NCBI RefSeq assembly: GCF_900116755.1 | Contig: NZ_FPBY01000001.1 | Coordinates: forward strand, 1-58,893 | DNA: 58,893 bases | Reading direction: 5' to 3' | DNA from: Clostridium sp. DSM 8431 | GTDB lineage: Bacteria > Bacillota > Clostridia > Clostridiales > Clostridiaceae | Shown here: positions 7,821 to 17,872 of the stretch, piece by piece | Layout: each line of letters starts with the position of its first letter | Numbering within the stretch: the stretch's first letter is position 1 | The notes under the pieces: generated by a model | The model's database searches: none | Told to the model about the DNA's origin: nothing | Seen by the model: the letters and a program-made list of their open reading frames with translations, nothing else | Made by a program: the position numbers and the translations under genes

Positions 7821-10196
7821 ATGAAGGTACCATATAATTGGATAAATGATTATGTTAATGTAAGCGTAAGCCCAAAAGAACTTGGAGATATATTAACTTT
7901 AACAGGTTCTCAACTTGAAGAAGTTATTATTCAAGGGGATAATATAAAGAATGTTGTTGTAGGTCAAATCAATAAAATAGAAAAGCACCCTGATGCTGAT
8001 AGACTAAATGTATGTCAAGTAAATATTGGTGATGAAGAAATTCAAATAGTTACTGCTGCAACTAACATGAAAGAAAATGATAAAGTTCCTGTAGCTTTAC
8101 ATAAATCAATATTAGCTGATGGAACAGAAATTAAAAAAGGTAAAATGAGAGGCGTAGTTTCTAACGGAATGTTCTGTTCGGAAGAAGAACTAGGTATTGC
8201 AGGAGATGAACCTGTAGTAGGACTAATGATTTTACCAGAAGATGCACCAATAGGAATGGATATAAAAGAATACTTAAAGCTTAATAAGGCTATTTTAGAT
8301 TTTGATATAACTTCAAATAGACCTGACTGTTTAAGCATGGTTGGTATGGCAAGAGAAACTGCTGCAGCTTTAAGAACAACTTTCAAAATGCCAAATACAT
8401 CATATGAAGTTAAAGCTTCTGGAAATGTAAATGATGAATTAAAGGTAGAAGTTAAAACAGACCTTTGCAAAAGATATATGGCTAGAAAGATTAAGAACGT
8501 AAAGGTTACTCAATCTCCAGGATGGATGCAAGAAAGACTTTTAGAAGCTGGTGTAAGACCAATTAATAATATAGTTGATATTACAAACTTTGTTATGCTT
8601 GAAATTGGTGAACCAATGCATGCTTATGATTCAAGAGAATTAACTAAAGGTCATATAGTAGTAGAAAATGCAAATGACGGAGAAAAGTTTACTACATTAG
8701 ATGAAGTAGAAAGAACTTTAGATTCAAGCTTTATATGTATAAAAGATGGAAATAAGACTATAGGACTTGCTGGTATAATGGGTGGTCTTGATTCAGAAAT
8801 AAAAGATGATACAACTGAAGTAGTATTTGAATGTGCTAACTTTGATGGAACTAACATAAGAGTTAATTCTAAAAGATTAGCATTAAGAACAGAAGCTTCA
8901 GGAAGATTTGAAAAAGATATAGATCCAAACTTAGCAGAAATTGCATTAAATAGAGCATGTGCTTTAGTATGTGAATTAGGTGCTGGTGAAGTTGTAGATG
9001 GAACTATTGATGTATATCCTGAAGTTAAGGAAATTTCTCATATGGAAGTTTCAGCTAGCTGGATAAACAAATTCTTAGGTACTGAAATATCTACAGAAGA
9101 AATGAAGTCTGCTTTAGATTCATTAGAATTATTAACAGAAGTAGACAATGATACTTTAAAGATAACTGTTCCTACATTTAGAATAGATATAGCTATAAGA
9201 GAAGATATAGCTGAAGAAGTTGCAAGAATATATGGTTATGATAAAATACCAACTACAGTGTTTGATGTGACTCCTAATAGAGAAAACAAGCATAGAGATG
9301 AAAGACTTAGAGAAGTTTTAATAGATGCATTAATAGCATCAGGACTTAACCAATCAATTTCTTATTCATTTACTTCACCAAAGGTATTTGATAAGATAAG
9401 AGTTCCAGAAGATTCAGAACTTAGAAATGTTGTTAAGATAAGAAATCCATTAGGAGAAGATTTCTCTGTTATGAGAACTTCAACTTATCCTTCAATGATG
9501 GATTCATTAAGCAGAAACTACTCAAGAAGTAATGAATATGCTAGACTATTTGAAATAGGAAAAGTTTATATAAAGAATGAAGATGAAAATGCACTTCCAA
9601 CTGAAAAGAATACATTATCAATTGGTATGTATGGAAACTGTGACTTCTTAGACTTAAAGGGAGTTGTGGAAAATGTTTTAGACAGACTAGGAATAGCTAA
9701 AGCTAAGTTTGTTCGTGAAAGCGAAAATCCAACATTCCATCCAGGAAAAACTGCAGGTATAACTTTAAGAGGAAAGAATGCAGGTGTATTTGGTGAAATT
9801 CATCCAGATGTTGAAGAAAACTATGATATTGAAACAAGATGTTATGTGGCAGAATTAGACTTAGATGTTTTATTTGATGCTGCTGATGTTAAGAGAAGCT
9901 ACACACCAATTCCTAAGTTCCCAGCAGCAACTAGAGATATAGCTATCTTAGTAGATGATGAAGTTTTAGTAGGAGATATTGAAGACATTATTAAGAGAAC
10001 TGGTGGACAATTAGTAGAAAAAGTATCATTATTTGATATTTATAAGGGAGCTCAAATTCCAGAAGGAAAGAAGAGTATCGCTTATGCAATAGTTTATAGA
10101 GATGCAAAGAAATCTTTAACTGATAAAGATGTAAACAAGGTTCATGACAAGATATTAAAGAACCTTGAAAATAAACTTGGTGCTGAATTAAGATAA
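7821..10196 (+). CDS. pheT: Phenylalanyl-tRNA synthetase beta subunit
   Basis: The 791-residue beta subunit, which supports the heterotetramer, binds tRNA and carries the editing site for mis-acylated Tyr. In order: N-terminal tRNA-binding OB domain (about 40-150, with [21 protein letters not shown]), B3/B4 editing domain (about 200-380), B5 domain with [22 protein letters not shown] (about 455-475), catalytic-like core, and a C-terminal anticodon-binding fold with [20 protein letters not shown]. Length is normal. A strong terminator follows, so pheST forms a two-gene operon. Confidence 0.97.
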   Translation: MKVPYNWINDYVNVSVSPKELGDILTLTGSQLEEVIIQGDNIKNVVVGQINKIEKHPDADRLNVCQVNIGDEEIQIVTAATNMKENDKVPVALHKSILADGTEIKKGKMRGVVSNGMFCSEEELGIAGDEPVVGLMILPEDAPIGMDIKEYLKLNKAILDFDITSNRPDCLSMVGMARETAAALRTTFKMPNTSYEVKASGNVNDELKVEVKTDLCKRYMARKIKNVKVTQSPGWMQERLLEAGVRPINNIVDITNFVMLEIGEPMHAYDSRELTKGHIVVENANDGEKFTTLDEVERTLDSSFICIKDGNKTIGLAGIMGGLDSEIKDDTTEVVFECANFDGTNIRVNSKRLALRTEASGRFEKDIDPNLAEIALNRACALVCELGAGEVVDGTIDVYPEVKEISHMEVSASWINKFLGTEISTEEMKSALDSLELLTEVDNDTLKITVPTFRIDIAIREDIAEEVARIYGYDKIPTTVFDVTPNRENKHRDERLREVLIDALIASGLNQSISYSFTSPKVFDKIRVPEDSELRNVVKIRNPLGEDFSVMRTSTYPSMMDSLSRNYSRSNEYARLFEIGKVYIKNEDENALPTEKNTLSIGMYGNCDFLDLKGVVENVLDRLGIAKAKFVRESENPTFHPGKTAGITLRGKNAGVFGEIHPDVEENYDIETRCYVAELDLDVLFDAADVKRSYTPIPKFPAATRDIAILVDDEVLVGDIEDIIKRTGGQLVEKVSLFDIYKGAQIPEGKKSIAYAIVYRDAKKSLTDKDVNKVHDKILKNLENKLGAELR

Positions 10197-10209
10197 TAAT
10201 TAAATATTT

Positions 10210-10262
10210 AAAGACAGTAAGTAGATTTGTGAAAATTCAAATCTGCCTACTGTCTTTTTTAT
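10210..10262 (+). terminator. Intrinsic terminator after pheT
   Basis: A long stem, 10210-10229 with 10238-10257, broken by one small internal mismatch (AGT opposite GCC), is followed by a T run. The other strand has a weaker T run, but the hairpin could also serve the convergent capA-like gene. Confidence 0.85.
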
Positions 10263-10296
10263 AATAAATTTGTTTATATAAAATTATCAGTTGTAG

Positions 10297-11505
10297 TTAT
10301 TTAGTGTTAATTATTTCTAGAGTAGAGTCAAAGGATTCTTTTGCATCATTAAAAACCTCAGTAGAATAGTCATCAGCGTTATCTAATACATCTTTATCTT
10401 TCATAATATTATAATGAGGATTTCCTAAATTATCATTATATTTATTTACCCATGTAGGTTCTGATTCATAAGATTTTAAAGAAACCTTATTATTTGTTTT
10501 TTCAAGATTTAATTTAATCATAAGACCATCTTCTGACTTTCTATTTCCCATAGTTTCTTCTCTTTGATTTGAAATAAAGTTTCCAAGTGAGTAGCAGACA
10601 AGAGTTTCTTTATTAGAAGCTTCATTTTTTATAGTTTCTATAGGTTGTACGACATGAGGGTGGCTTCCTATTATAGCATCTACTCCTAGCTCACTGAGCT
10701 TTTTTGCTAAATATTTTTGCTTATCATTAGCAGTAGTTTGATATTCGATTCCCCAGTGAATATAAAATATAATATATTGGGCTCCATCTTTTTTCATATT
10801 TTCTATAGTTTTATTAATTCCTTCTAAGTATTTATCTATATTACTTTCATCAGAAAAGAGATTTATTTTATTTTCTAAGGAAGAGGGAAGTTCAATATTA
10901 TTAAAGGTATGTTTTGATTGTTTTTCTCCACAATAAGAATAATTAGTGAAGCCTACCTTGATATCATTAATATCCTTAATAACATAATTTTTATCATTTT
11001 CATTTTCTTGTATTCCTATTAAATCAAGACCGCTATTTTTTATGTTTTTCACAGTATTTATAAAGCCATCATAACCCCTATCTAATATATGATTATGGGC
11101 AGAGGATACAATGTCAAAACCACAGGTCTTTAAGGAAGTTAGAATTTCAGGGGGGCTGTTAAAATCAGGATATCCAGAATATCCAGAATTCTTGCCTAAA
11201 AATGTAGTTTCTGAATTACATACAGCTATATCTGCACTTTGTATATAATCTTTCACATTAATAAAGAATTCATCAAAGTTGTAGACATTAGATTCTTTAT
11301 TATATTCAGCTTCAAGTTCGGCGTTATGAAGAAGTATGTCTCCAGCAAAAACAATAGAACAGTTTTCTTTATTTTCTTCTTCCTTCTTCATAGGTTCTTC
11401 ATTAAAATTATTATTAGTATCTTTTGAAACAGTACATTGATTTAAAAACAATATAGTAAAAGATAAAATAATAAAAAACTTAAAATTACATTTTTTACTT
11501 TTCAA
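10297..11505 (-). CDS. CapA-family lipoprotein (poly-gamma-glutamate synthesis-like)
   Basis: A 402-residue secreted lipoprotein: basic N-terminus, hydrophobic segment and lipobox LNQC (cysteine near residue 24). The rest is a CapA-type metallophosphoesterase-like domain, with FAGDILLHN as the metal-binding start motif, SSAHNHILDRGYDG and the IIGSHPHVVQPIE motif. CapA proteins take part in poly-gamma-glutamate capsule synthesis or export, but isolated copies without capB/capC, as here, have no assigned role. The start is chosen as TTG at 11505, 8 bases after AAGGAG; the upstream in-frame GTG lies within that site. It stands alone between two plus-strand operons. Confidence 0.85.
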   Translation of the reverse strand: MKSKKCNFKFFIILSFTILFLNQCTVSKDTNNNFNEEPMKKEEENKENCSIVFAGDILLHNAELEAEYNKESNVYNFDEFFINVKDYIQSADIAVCNSETTFLGKNSGYSGYPDFNSPPEILTSLKTCGFDIVSSAHNHILDRGYDGFINTVKNIKNSGLDLIGIQENENDKNYVIKDINDIKVGFTNYSYCGEKQSKHTFNNIELPSSLENKINLFSDESNIDKYLEGINKTIENMKKDGAQYIIFYIHWGIEYQTTANDKQKYLAKKLSELGVDAIIGSHPHVVQPIETIKNEASNKETLVCYSLGNFISNQREETMGNRKSEDGLMIKLNLEKTNNKVSLKSYESEPTWVNKYNDNLGNPHYNIMKDKDVLDNADDYSTEVFNDAKESFDSTLEIINTK

Positions 11506-11619
11506 AATAATCACTCCTTATTCAATATATTAACATAAATTGTTTTATAGTGTAAAAAAAGTAAGTTTTATTCATTTTTATTTGTAACAATTTGGAGTGT
11601 TGAAAATCTACTGTCTGCC

Positions 11620-11648
11620 TTGTTTTATAGATATAAATACCATATAAT
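11620..11648 (+). promoter_or_regulatory. Promoter upstream of the ZapA-like gene
   Basis: TTGTTT (11620-11625), 17-base spacer and TATAAT (11643-11648), 36 bases upstream of the ATG at 11684. Good match to the vegetative consensus; not tested. Confidence 0.6.
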
Positions 11649-11683
11649 ATTTTTTATAGGACAAGTATTTGTGAGGTGTTAAG

Positions 11684-12931
11684 ATGATAAAGGTTATCGT
11701 TAATATAAATGGTAAAGATTATACTCTAAAGGGAAGAGACAATGAAAAATACTTAAAACAAGTGGCAGAGTATGTAGATGGAAAAATAAGTGAGATAGCT
11801 ACAAAAAATAGATTTTTAAGTACTGGAGATGCAGCTGTTCTTGCAGCAGTTAATATAGCAGATGATTTGTATGAAAGTGATATAAATTATCAAAATGCTA
11901 AAAAGGATAAGGTTTCTTTAGAGGAAAGAAATCAAACTTTAAGTGATACAATTAAGGAACTAAGAGAAAAGGTTGATAATCTTCAAAAACAAAAGGATAG
12001 TGAGGCTTCTATACTACAAGAAAAGCTTGAAAGTAATAATAAGGATATAGAAAATTTAAATAAAAATATAGAGACTTTAAATAAAGAAAAGGAAGACTTA
12101 AGTGAAAGTAATAGAATCTTAAATAAAGAAAAAGGAGATTTAAGTGCAAGTAATGAAATTTTAAGTAAGGAAAAAGAAGACTTAAAGGAAAATAATAAAA
12201 CTCTAAATAATGAAAATAATAATCTTAAAAATGAAATTTTGAGATTAAAGAAAGAAATTGAAAAAACTAATAAATTAAATGAAGAGTTAAATAAAAAGAA
12301 AGAAGAATTAAGAAATAGCAAAGTTCACTTAGAAGAAAAACTTAAAGAAAGCCATAGAGCAAATAGTAAGCTTAAGGAGTCATCAGATAGAATAGCTAAA
12401 GAAAAAGAAAATAGTAAAAAGACAATTAATGAATTAAAATATAATGAAAGTATTTTGACTAAAGAGCTTGAGTCTGTTAAAAATAAAAATAGGGTTTTAG
12501 AAGAGGAAAATAAAAATATTGAAGAAGAGAAGAATTCTTTAATAAAAGAAGCAGAAGTATTAAATACTAGCATTAAAGAATTAAAAAATATAAATGATGA
12601 TTTAAGTAGTACAATTTCTGAAAAAGAAAAGGAAATTGAAGAAAGAGGAAAAGTTCAATCATCTTTAAAAGAAGAATTTGAAAATGCTAAAATAGCGCAA
12701 AAAGAAATAATGGATGAAGAAATAAGTAAAAAGAATTCTATTATAGAAGAGATGCAACAAAAAATAGATAAATTAGCATCAGAAAAAAGTAAGATATTAG
12801 AAAGTGGAAAAACTTCAAGACAAGAATTAAGAGATGCAAAATATAGAATTCTTGATTTAGAGAAAAAGATAGTTGATGTTCAAATCGAAATGACAAAGAT
12901 GAAAAGAGATAAAAACATATTAAAAAAATAA
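11684..12931 (+). CDS. zapA: ZapA-domain protein with very long coiled coil
   Basis: Residues 1 to about 85 match the ZapA family (VIVNINGKDYTLKGRDNEKYLKQVAEYVDGKI), which binds FtsZ and bundles protofilaments at the division site. ZapA is usually about 85-150 residues; this protein has 415. Residues about 85-415 are almost entirely charged heptad-type coiled coil rich in Glu, Lys, Asn and Leu, with no membrane segment. Residues 133-174 hold three tandem 14-residue units (NKEKEDLSESNRIL and two variants), encoded by 42-base repeats at 12080-12205. The zapA to U32-peptidase to mutS2 order is common in clostridia, supporting the family call. The long tail presumably extends the reach of the FtsZ linker; this is inference. 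Confidence 0.8.
   Translation: MIKVIVNINGKDYTLKGRDNEKYLKQVAEYVDGKISEIATKNRFLSTGDAAVLAAVNIADDLYESDINYQNAKKDKVSLEERNQTLSDTIKELREKVDNLQKQKDSEASILQEKLESNNKDIENLNKNIETLNKEKEDLSESNRILNKEKGDLSASNEILSKEKEDLKENNKTLNNENNNLKNEILRLKKEIEKTNKLNEELNKKKEELRNSKVHLEEKLKESHRANSKLKESSDRIAKEKENSKKTINELKYNESILTKELESVKNKNRVLEEENKNIEEEKNSLIKEAEVLNTSIKELKNINDDLSSTISEKEKEIEERGKVQSSLKEEFENAKIAQKEIMDEEISKKNSIIEEMQQKIDKLASEKSKILESGKTSRQELRDAKYRILDLEKKIVDVQIEMTKMKRDKNILKK
12080..12205 (+). repeat. Three 42-base tandem units in the ZapA-like gene
   Basis: In-frame units at 12080-12121, 12122-12163 and 12164-12205 encode related 14-residue blocks of the form xKEKxDLxxxNxxL, two heptads each. A degenerate fourth unit (NNENNNL...) follows. 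This suggests growth of the coiled coil by duplication. Confidence 0.75.
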
Positions 12932-12946
12932 AGTATAAAAAAACTG

Positions 12947-12976
12947 TCTCGAAAAATTAATTTCGAGATATTTTTT
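12947..12976 (+). terminator. Intrinsic terminator after the ZapA-like gene
   Basis: TCTCGAAA (12947-12954), 6-base loop, TTTCGAGA (12961-12968), followed by a T-rich tract. It separates the ZapA-like gene from the U32 gene. Confidence 0.85.
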
Positions 12977-13073
12977 GTTTGTCAGTTATAAATTTGTATG
13001 AAAGTAGAATTAATCTGTGTTTTATGTTATAACATACAATAGGGATTAGTGACTAAACGTAGGAGAGATGAAA

Positions 13074-15419
13074 ATGACAAAAATAGAATTATTAGCACCC
13101 GCAGGAAGCATGGAAAGTGTATATGCTGCTGTAAATAGTGGAGCCAATGCAGTATATTTAGGTGGTCCTAAGTTTTCAGCTAGATCAAAGGCTGTAGAAT
13201 TCGACAATGAAAAGATGAAGGAAGCTGTAGATTACTGCCATAGTTATGGAGTTCAAGTACATGTAACTATGAATATAATATTAAAAGAGAGCGAATTAAA
13301 GGAAGCTATAAGATATGTAGGATATTTGTATGAAATTGGTGTGGATGCTCTTATTGTACAGGATACTGGCCTTGTTAAGCTTATAAAAGAAAATTATCCT
13401 GATTTTGAAATACATGCATCTACTCAGCTTACTGTTCATAATGGAGAAGGAGCAGTTTATTTTACTAATAAAGGCTATAAGAGAATAGTATTATCAAGAG
13501 AATTAAGCTTTAAGGAAATAGAACATATATCAAAGGATCTAGGAATAGAAACTGAAATGTTCGTTCATGGAGCTTTATGTGTATCTTATTCGGGTCAATG
13601 TCTTATGAGCTCTATGATAGGTGGAAGAAGTGGAAATAGAGGTAAGTGTGCACAACCTTGTAGACAAGAATATAGACTTGTTTCTGAAAAAAGTGGAGAG
13701 AAAAAAGGTTACCTTTTAAGTACTAAGGATACATGTACTGTAGAAGACGTGAAAGATATTATTAAAAGTGGAGCATATTCATTAAAAATTGAAGGAAGAA
13801 TGAAAAAGCCAGAATATGTTGCAGGTGTTGTAAGTACATATAGAAAGGCCTTAGATAAAGAACTTAAAAAGGAAGAATTTGATGTTCAAAAAGGCAAAAA
13901 GACACTTTTACAATTATTTAATAGAGGTGGCTTTGGAAGTGCATATTTAAAAAAGGATATGGGAAGAGATATGATGAGCTTCCAAATTCCAAAGAATACA
14001 GGTATAGAAATAGGAAAAGTTGATTCAAAAGGATATATTGTTTTAAAGGATTCTATAGCTCTTGGAGATGGTATTGGATTTGGCAAAAAGGGCTTTACTG
14101 TAAGTAAAATTGTTTTAAAGGGTAAAGAAGTTAAAGAAGCTTTTAGTGGTGATAGAGTTAAATTATATCCAGAAGGCTACAAGGAAGGAGATACTATATA
14201 TAGAACATCTAGTAAAAAACTACTAGAAGATCTATCTGAAAATGTAAGACCTTATAATAGAAAAATAGGTTTAGAAATCTATGTATCTTTCAAATGCAAT
14301 GAAAATCTTAAACTTAAAGCTTATGTAGATGGAATAGAATATGAAGTTTTAGGAGATATAGTTGAAAAGGCAGAGAAAAAACCTCTTGATAAGGAAAGAA
14401 TAGAAGAGGCTTTAAGAAAATCTGGAGACACTCCATATAGAATTGATAAAATAAATTTTGAAAGCTTTGAAGACGGATTTTTAAGAATAGCATCGTTAAA
14501 TAACTTAAGAAGAGAACTTTTAGATAAAATTTTAAAAGATAAGTTATCAAAGAAGAGAAGAAATAGAAGTAAGGTAGTGCCTAATGAATTAAATTTAAAA
14601 GCTAAAGATCCTATAGATGTTGATATGATTGTTACATGTGTTACTAAAAGTCAATTAAAAACATTAATTGACTTAGGAGTTAAAAATATAGGTGTTGATT
14701 TATATAGCAGAGAAAAGGATGCTATAACATCTGAAGATATTAAGAATATTAAAGATGTTAATATATATATACATACACCTGAAATAATAAAATCGGAATT
14801 TAAGGCTGTTGTTAAGAAAATTGATGAAAATAAACCTTACATAAAGGGATTAATAACAGGAAATGCTGGAATAATTAATATATATAAAGATGAAATGAAG
14901 ATTATAGGAGATTATAAGCTTAATATATTTAATTCAGAAGCAGCTAACTTTTATAGAGAAGATTTAAATATGGTTTCATTAAGTCTTGAATTAAATAGAA
15001 AAGAAATTAAAGACATAATGAAAAAAGGTGTAACAGGTGCAGTATATGAGCTTTATGGAAAAACTGAACTTATGGTAAGTGAATACTGTCCTATAGGAAG
15101 TACCTTTGGAGGAAAGTGCACAGATAAAGCTTGTAATAAGGCTTGTATGAGAGATAAATTTACTCTTGTGGATGATAAGAAAGAAAGCTTTAGAGTTATG
15201 ACAGATGTATTCTGTAGAAGTCATATATTAAATGGAACTCCATTAAACTTAATTGGTGAAATAGATGATTTAAAAAGTATGGGTATAAATACTTTTAGAA
15301 TAGACTTAAGAGATGAAAGTGAAAAGGAAGTAAGAGAAATATTCAAAATGCTTAATGGAGAAAAAGAAATAGAAGGAAAATATTACACTAAAGGATGTTA
15401 TAAAAGAGGTGTAGAATAG
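13074..15419 (+). CDS. rlhA: U32 family protein, RlhA-like (DUF3656 C-terminal domain)
   Basis: A 781-residue member of the U32 'peptidase' family of the long type with a C-terminal DUF3656-like region. The family signature EMFVHGALCVSYSG lies near residues 162-175, followed by cysteines in SGQCLMSS and GKCAQPCR that fit an iron-sulphur site; a second cysteine cluster (EYCPIGSTFGGKCTDKACNKAC) is near residue 675. Family members of this kind (E. coli RlhA) take part in hydroxylation of C2501 of 23S rRNA; protease activity is doubtful. The ATG at 13074 is better spaced from AGGAG than the ATG at 13068. mutS2 follows 3 bases after its stop codon, implying co-transcription. Confidence 0.82.
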   Translation: MTKIELLAPAGSMESVYAAVNSGANAVYLGGPKFSARSKAVEFDNEKMKEAVDYCHSYGVQVHVTMNIILKESELKEAIRYVGYLYEIGVDALIVQDTGLVKLIKENYPDFEIHASTQLTVHNGEGAVYFTNKGYKRIVLSRELSFKEIEHISKDLGIETEMFVHGALCVSYSGQCLMSSMIGGRSGNRGKCAQPCRQEYRLVSEKSGEKKGYLLSTKDTCTVEDVKDIIKSGAYSLKIEGRMKKPEYVAGVVSTYRKALDKELKKEEFDVQKGKKTLLQLFNRGGFGSAYLKKDMGRDMMSFQIPKNTGIEIGKVDSKGYIVLKDSIALGDGIGFGKKGFTVSKIVLKGKEVKEAFSGDRVKLYPEGYKEGDTIYRTSSKKLLEDLSENVRPYNRKIGLEIYVSFKCNENLKLKAYVDGIEYEVLGDIVEKAEKKPLDKERIEEALRKSGDTPYRIDKINFESFEDGFLRIASLNNLRRELLDKILKDKLSKKRRNRSKVVPNELNLKAKDPIDVDMIVTCVTKSQLKTLIDLGVKNIGVDLYSREKDAITSEDIKNIKDVNIYIHTPEIIKSEFKAVVKKIDENKPYIKGLITGNAGIINIYKDEMKIIGDYKLNIFNSEAANFYREDLNMVSLSLELNRKEIKDIMKKGVTGAVYELYGKTELMVSEYCPIGSTFGGKCTDKACNKACMRDKFTLVDDKKESFRVMTDVFCRSHILNGTPLNLIGEIDDLKSMGINTFRIDLRDESEKEVREIFKMLNGEKEIEGKYYTKGCYKRGVE

Positions 15420-15422
15420 AAA

Positions 15423-17783
15423 ATGAATAAAAGAGCGCTAAGAATTTTAGAGTTTAACAAAATAAAAGAAAAAGTAAAAAAATATGCTGTAACTAGAGGA
15501 AGTAAGGAATTAGTTGAAGCTCTAGTTCCTTATGAATCTGTTTATGATGTGAAAAATGCTTTAGAAGAAACTAACGAAGCATTAAATTTAATTTTAAAAA
15601 AGGGAAATCCTCCTTTTGAAGGATTAAGAGATGTAAGAGAAGGATTAGAAAGAGCTAAAAAGGGAGGAACCCTTACTACAAGCCAGCTTTTGTATATAGG
15701 AAACATGCTTAGAACTACAAAGAGCATGAAGGAATATCTTACAAGAAAAGAAGAGGAAGAAGCCTTCGAAAGACTTGAAGACTTAGGATATATATTAAGT
15801 CCTATAGGAGGTCTTCAAGCTGATATAGAAAGATGTATAGTATCAGAAGATGAAATAAGTGATAGAGCAAGTAGTGTTCTTCATGGAATAAGAAGAAATT
15901 TAAAAGAAAAGAATTCTTCTGTAAGAGAAAAGATAAATTCTATTGTAAGAGCAAATAGCAAGTATCTTCAAGATGCTATATATACTATGAGAGGAGATAG
16001 ATATGTAGTTCCTGTAAAAGCAGAATATAAAGGTCAAGTTCCAGGATTAGTTCATGATCAAAGTTCAACTGGAGCAACACTTTTTATTGAGCCTATGGGT
16101 CTTGTTAATTTAAATAATGAAATAAAAGAACTTAAGCTAAAAGAGCAGGCTGAAATAGAAAGAATTTTATGGGAGCTATCTGTAAAGGTAAAGAATAATT
16201 CTGAAGTTTTAGAAAGCAATATGAAAATACTTTTAAACATAGATTTTATATTTGCTAAAGGAAAATATGGAGCTCAAATTAATGGTATAAAGCCTGAGGT
16301 AAATGAAGATGGATCATTTAATTTAATAAGTGCAAGACATCCTCTTATAGACCCAGATAAAGCAGTACCTTCAGATATATATCTTGGCAAAAACTTTACT
16401 GCTCTTATGATAACAGGGCCAAATACAGGAGGTAAGACTGTTACTCTTAAAACAGTAGGACTTACTCATTTAATGGCTTTAAGTGGATTATTAATATGTG
16501 CAAAGGATAGTTCTTCTGTAAGTTTTTATAAAGAAATATTTGCAGATATAGGTGATGAACAAAGTATTGAACAAAGTCTTTCAACTTTCTCATCTCATAT
16601 GACTAATATAGTAAGAATAATGGAAGAAGCTGACGAAGAATCTTTAGTATTATTTGATGAACTTGGTGGAGGTACAGACCCAACTGAAGGAGCTGCCCTT
16701 GCAACAGCTATTATAGAAACTTTAAAAAATAGAGGTTCAAAGATAGTAGGTACAACACATTATAGTGAATTAAAGGGATATGCTTTAAAGACTCCAGGAG
16801 TTGAAAATGCATCTGTTGAATTTGATGTAGATACTTTAAGACCTACTTATAGACTTTTAATTGGGGTGCCAGGAAAATCTAATGCCTTTGAAATTAGTAA
16901 GAGACTTGGCTTAAAAGAAGATGTAATTAATAAGGCTAAGGAAACTATATCTAATGAAAGCCTTGTTTTTGAAGATTTAATAAGAGAACTTCAAGAAAAG
17001 AGTATTATAGCTAATAGAAATGCAAGAGAAGCTTCAAAGCTTAAAGCTGAAGCTGAAAAGATGAAGCGTGAATATGAAGAAAAGATGAAGAGGCTAGAAA
17101 GCGTAAAAGATAAAGCATATAACGAAGCCAGAAAAGAAGCTAAAGACATTATTGCAGAAGCTAAAGATGAAGCTGATGAAATATTAAAGGCTATGAGACA
17201 ACTTGAAAAAATGGGCATTTCAGGTGGTGGAAGAGCAAGACTTGAAGAAGAAAGAAAGAAGCTTAAGGATTCTTTAGAAAATAAAGAAAAATCTTTAATT
17301 AAAGAAAGAGAAAATTCTGGAGAAGAAATAAAGAAGGTAACCTTAGGAATGGATGCATATCTTCCTTCTCTTAATCAAAATGTTGTTATAATTTCTATGC
17401 CTGATAAAAAAGGTGAAGTTCAAGTTGAAGCTGGAATAATGAAGATTAATGTTAAATTAAAGGATTTAAGAGTAGCTAATGGAGTACAAAAGGCTAAGGA
17501 AAAGAAAAAGAAGAGAGAAGTAAGCTTAAATCTAAAATCTGTAGAAAGCAGAGTAGACTTAAGAGGATTAGATGCAGAAGAAGCGTGCTATAGAGCAGAT
17601 ATGTACTTAGATGATGCTTATAGAGCTAATTTAGGAGAAGTAACTATTGTTCATGGTAAAGGAACTGGGGTATTAAGAAAGGCAATTAATGAGATGTTAA
17701 AGAAACATCCACACGTAAAGAGTTACAGATTAGGTGCTTATGGTGAAGGTGGAGATGGAGTAACCATGGTTGAATTAAAATAA
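15423..17783 (+). CDS. mutS2: MutS2 ATPase / ribosome-rescue and endonuclease-type Smr protein
   Basis: A 786-residue MutS2 of normal length. It has the MutS-like lever/coiled-coil region, an ABC-type ATPase with Walker A GPNTGGKT (near residue 333) and Walker B LVLFDELGGGTDP, a long second coiled coil (about 510-630), and a C-terminal Smr domain with VDLRGLDAEEA and VHGKGTGVLR. MutS2 lacks the mismatch-binding domain of MutS; it has been linked to suppression of recombination and, in B. subtilis, to sensing and splitting of collided ribosomes. It probably shares a transcript with the preceding gene. Confidence 0.95.
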   Translation: MNKRALRILEFNKIKEKVKKYAVTRGSKELVEALVPYESVYDVKNALEETNEALNLILKKGNPPFEGLRDVREGLERAKKGGTLTTSQLLYIGNMLRTTKSMKEYLTRKEEEEAFERLEDLGYILSPIGGLQADIERCIVSEDEISDRASSVLHGIRRNLKEKNSSVREKINSIVRANSKYLQDAIYTMRGDRYVVPVKAEYKGQVPGLVHDQSSTGATLFIEPMGLVNLNNEIKELKLKEQAEIERILWELSVKVKNNSEVLESNMKILLNIDFIFAKGKYGAQINGIKPEVNEDGSFNLISARHPLIDPDKAVPSDIYLGKNFTALMITGPNTGGKTVTLKTVGLTHLMALSGLLICAKDSSSVSFYKEIFADIGDEQSIEQSLSTFSSHMTNIVRIMEEADEESLVLFDELGGGTDPTEGAALATAIIETLKNRGSKIVGTTHYSELKGYALKTPGVENASVEFDVDTLRPTYRLLIGVPGKSNAFEISKRLGLKEDVINKAKETISNESLVFEDLIRELQEKSIIANRNAREASKLKAEAEKMKREYEEKMKRLESVKDKAYNEARKEAKDIIAEAKDEADEILKAMRQLEKMGISGGGRARLEEERKKLKDSLENKEKSLIKERENSGEEIKKVTLGMDAYLPSLNQNVVIISMPDKKGEVQVEAGIMKINVKLKDLRVANGVQKAKEKKKKREVSLNLKSVESRVDLRGLDAEEACYRADMYLDDAYRANLGEVTIVHGKGTGVLRKAINEMLKKHPHVKSYRLGAYGEGGDGVTMVELK

Positions 17784-17872
17784 TATTTATAATAAAATTA
17801 TATTTTAATTTTTATAAAAATAACTTATAATACAATAATGTAGTCAACATAATAAAGCACAGGAGAGATAAA

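Noticed and set aside
8042-8470. 142-codon minus-strand frame inside pheT
   Set aside because: Antisense shadow of the strongly conserved pheT coding sequence.
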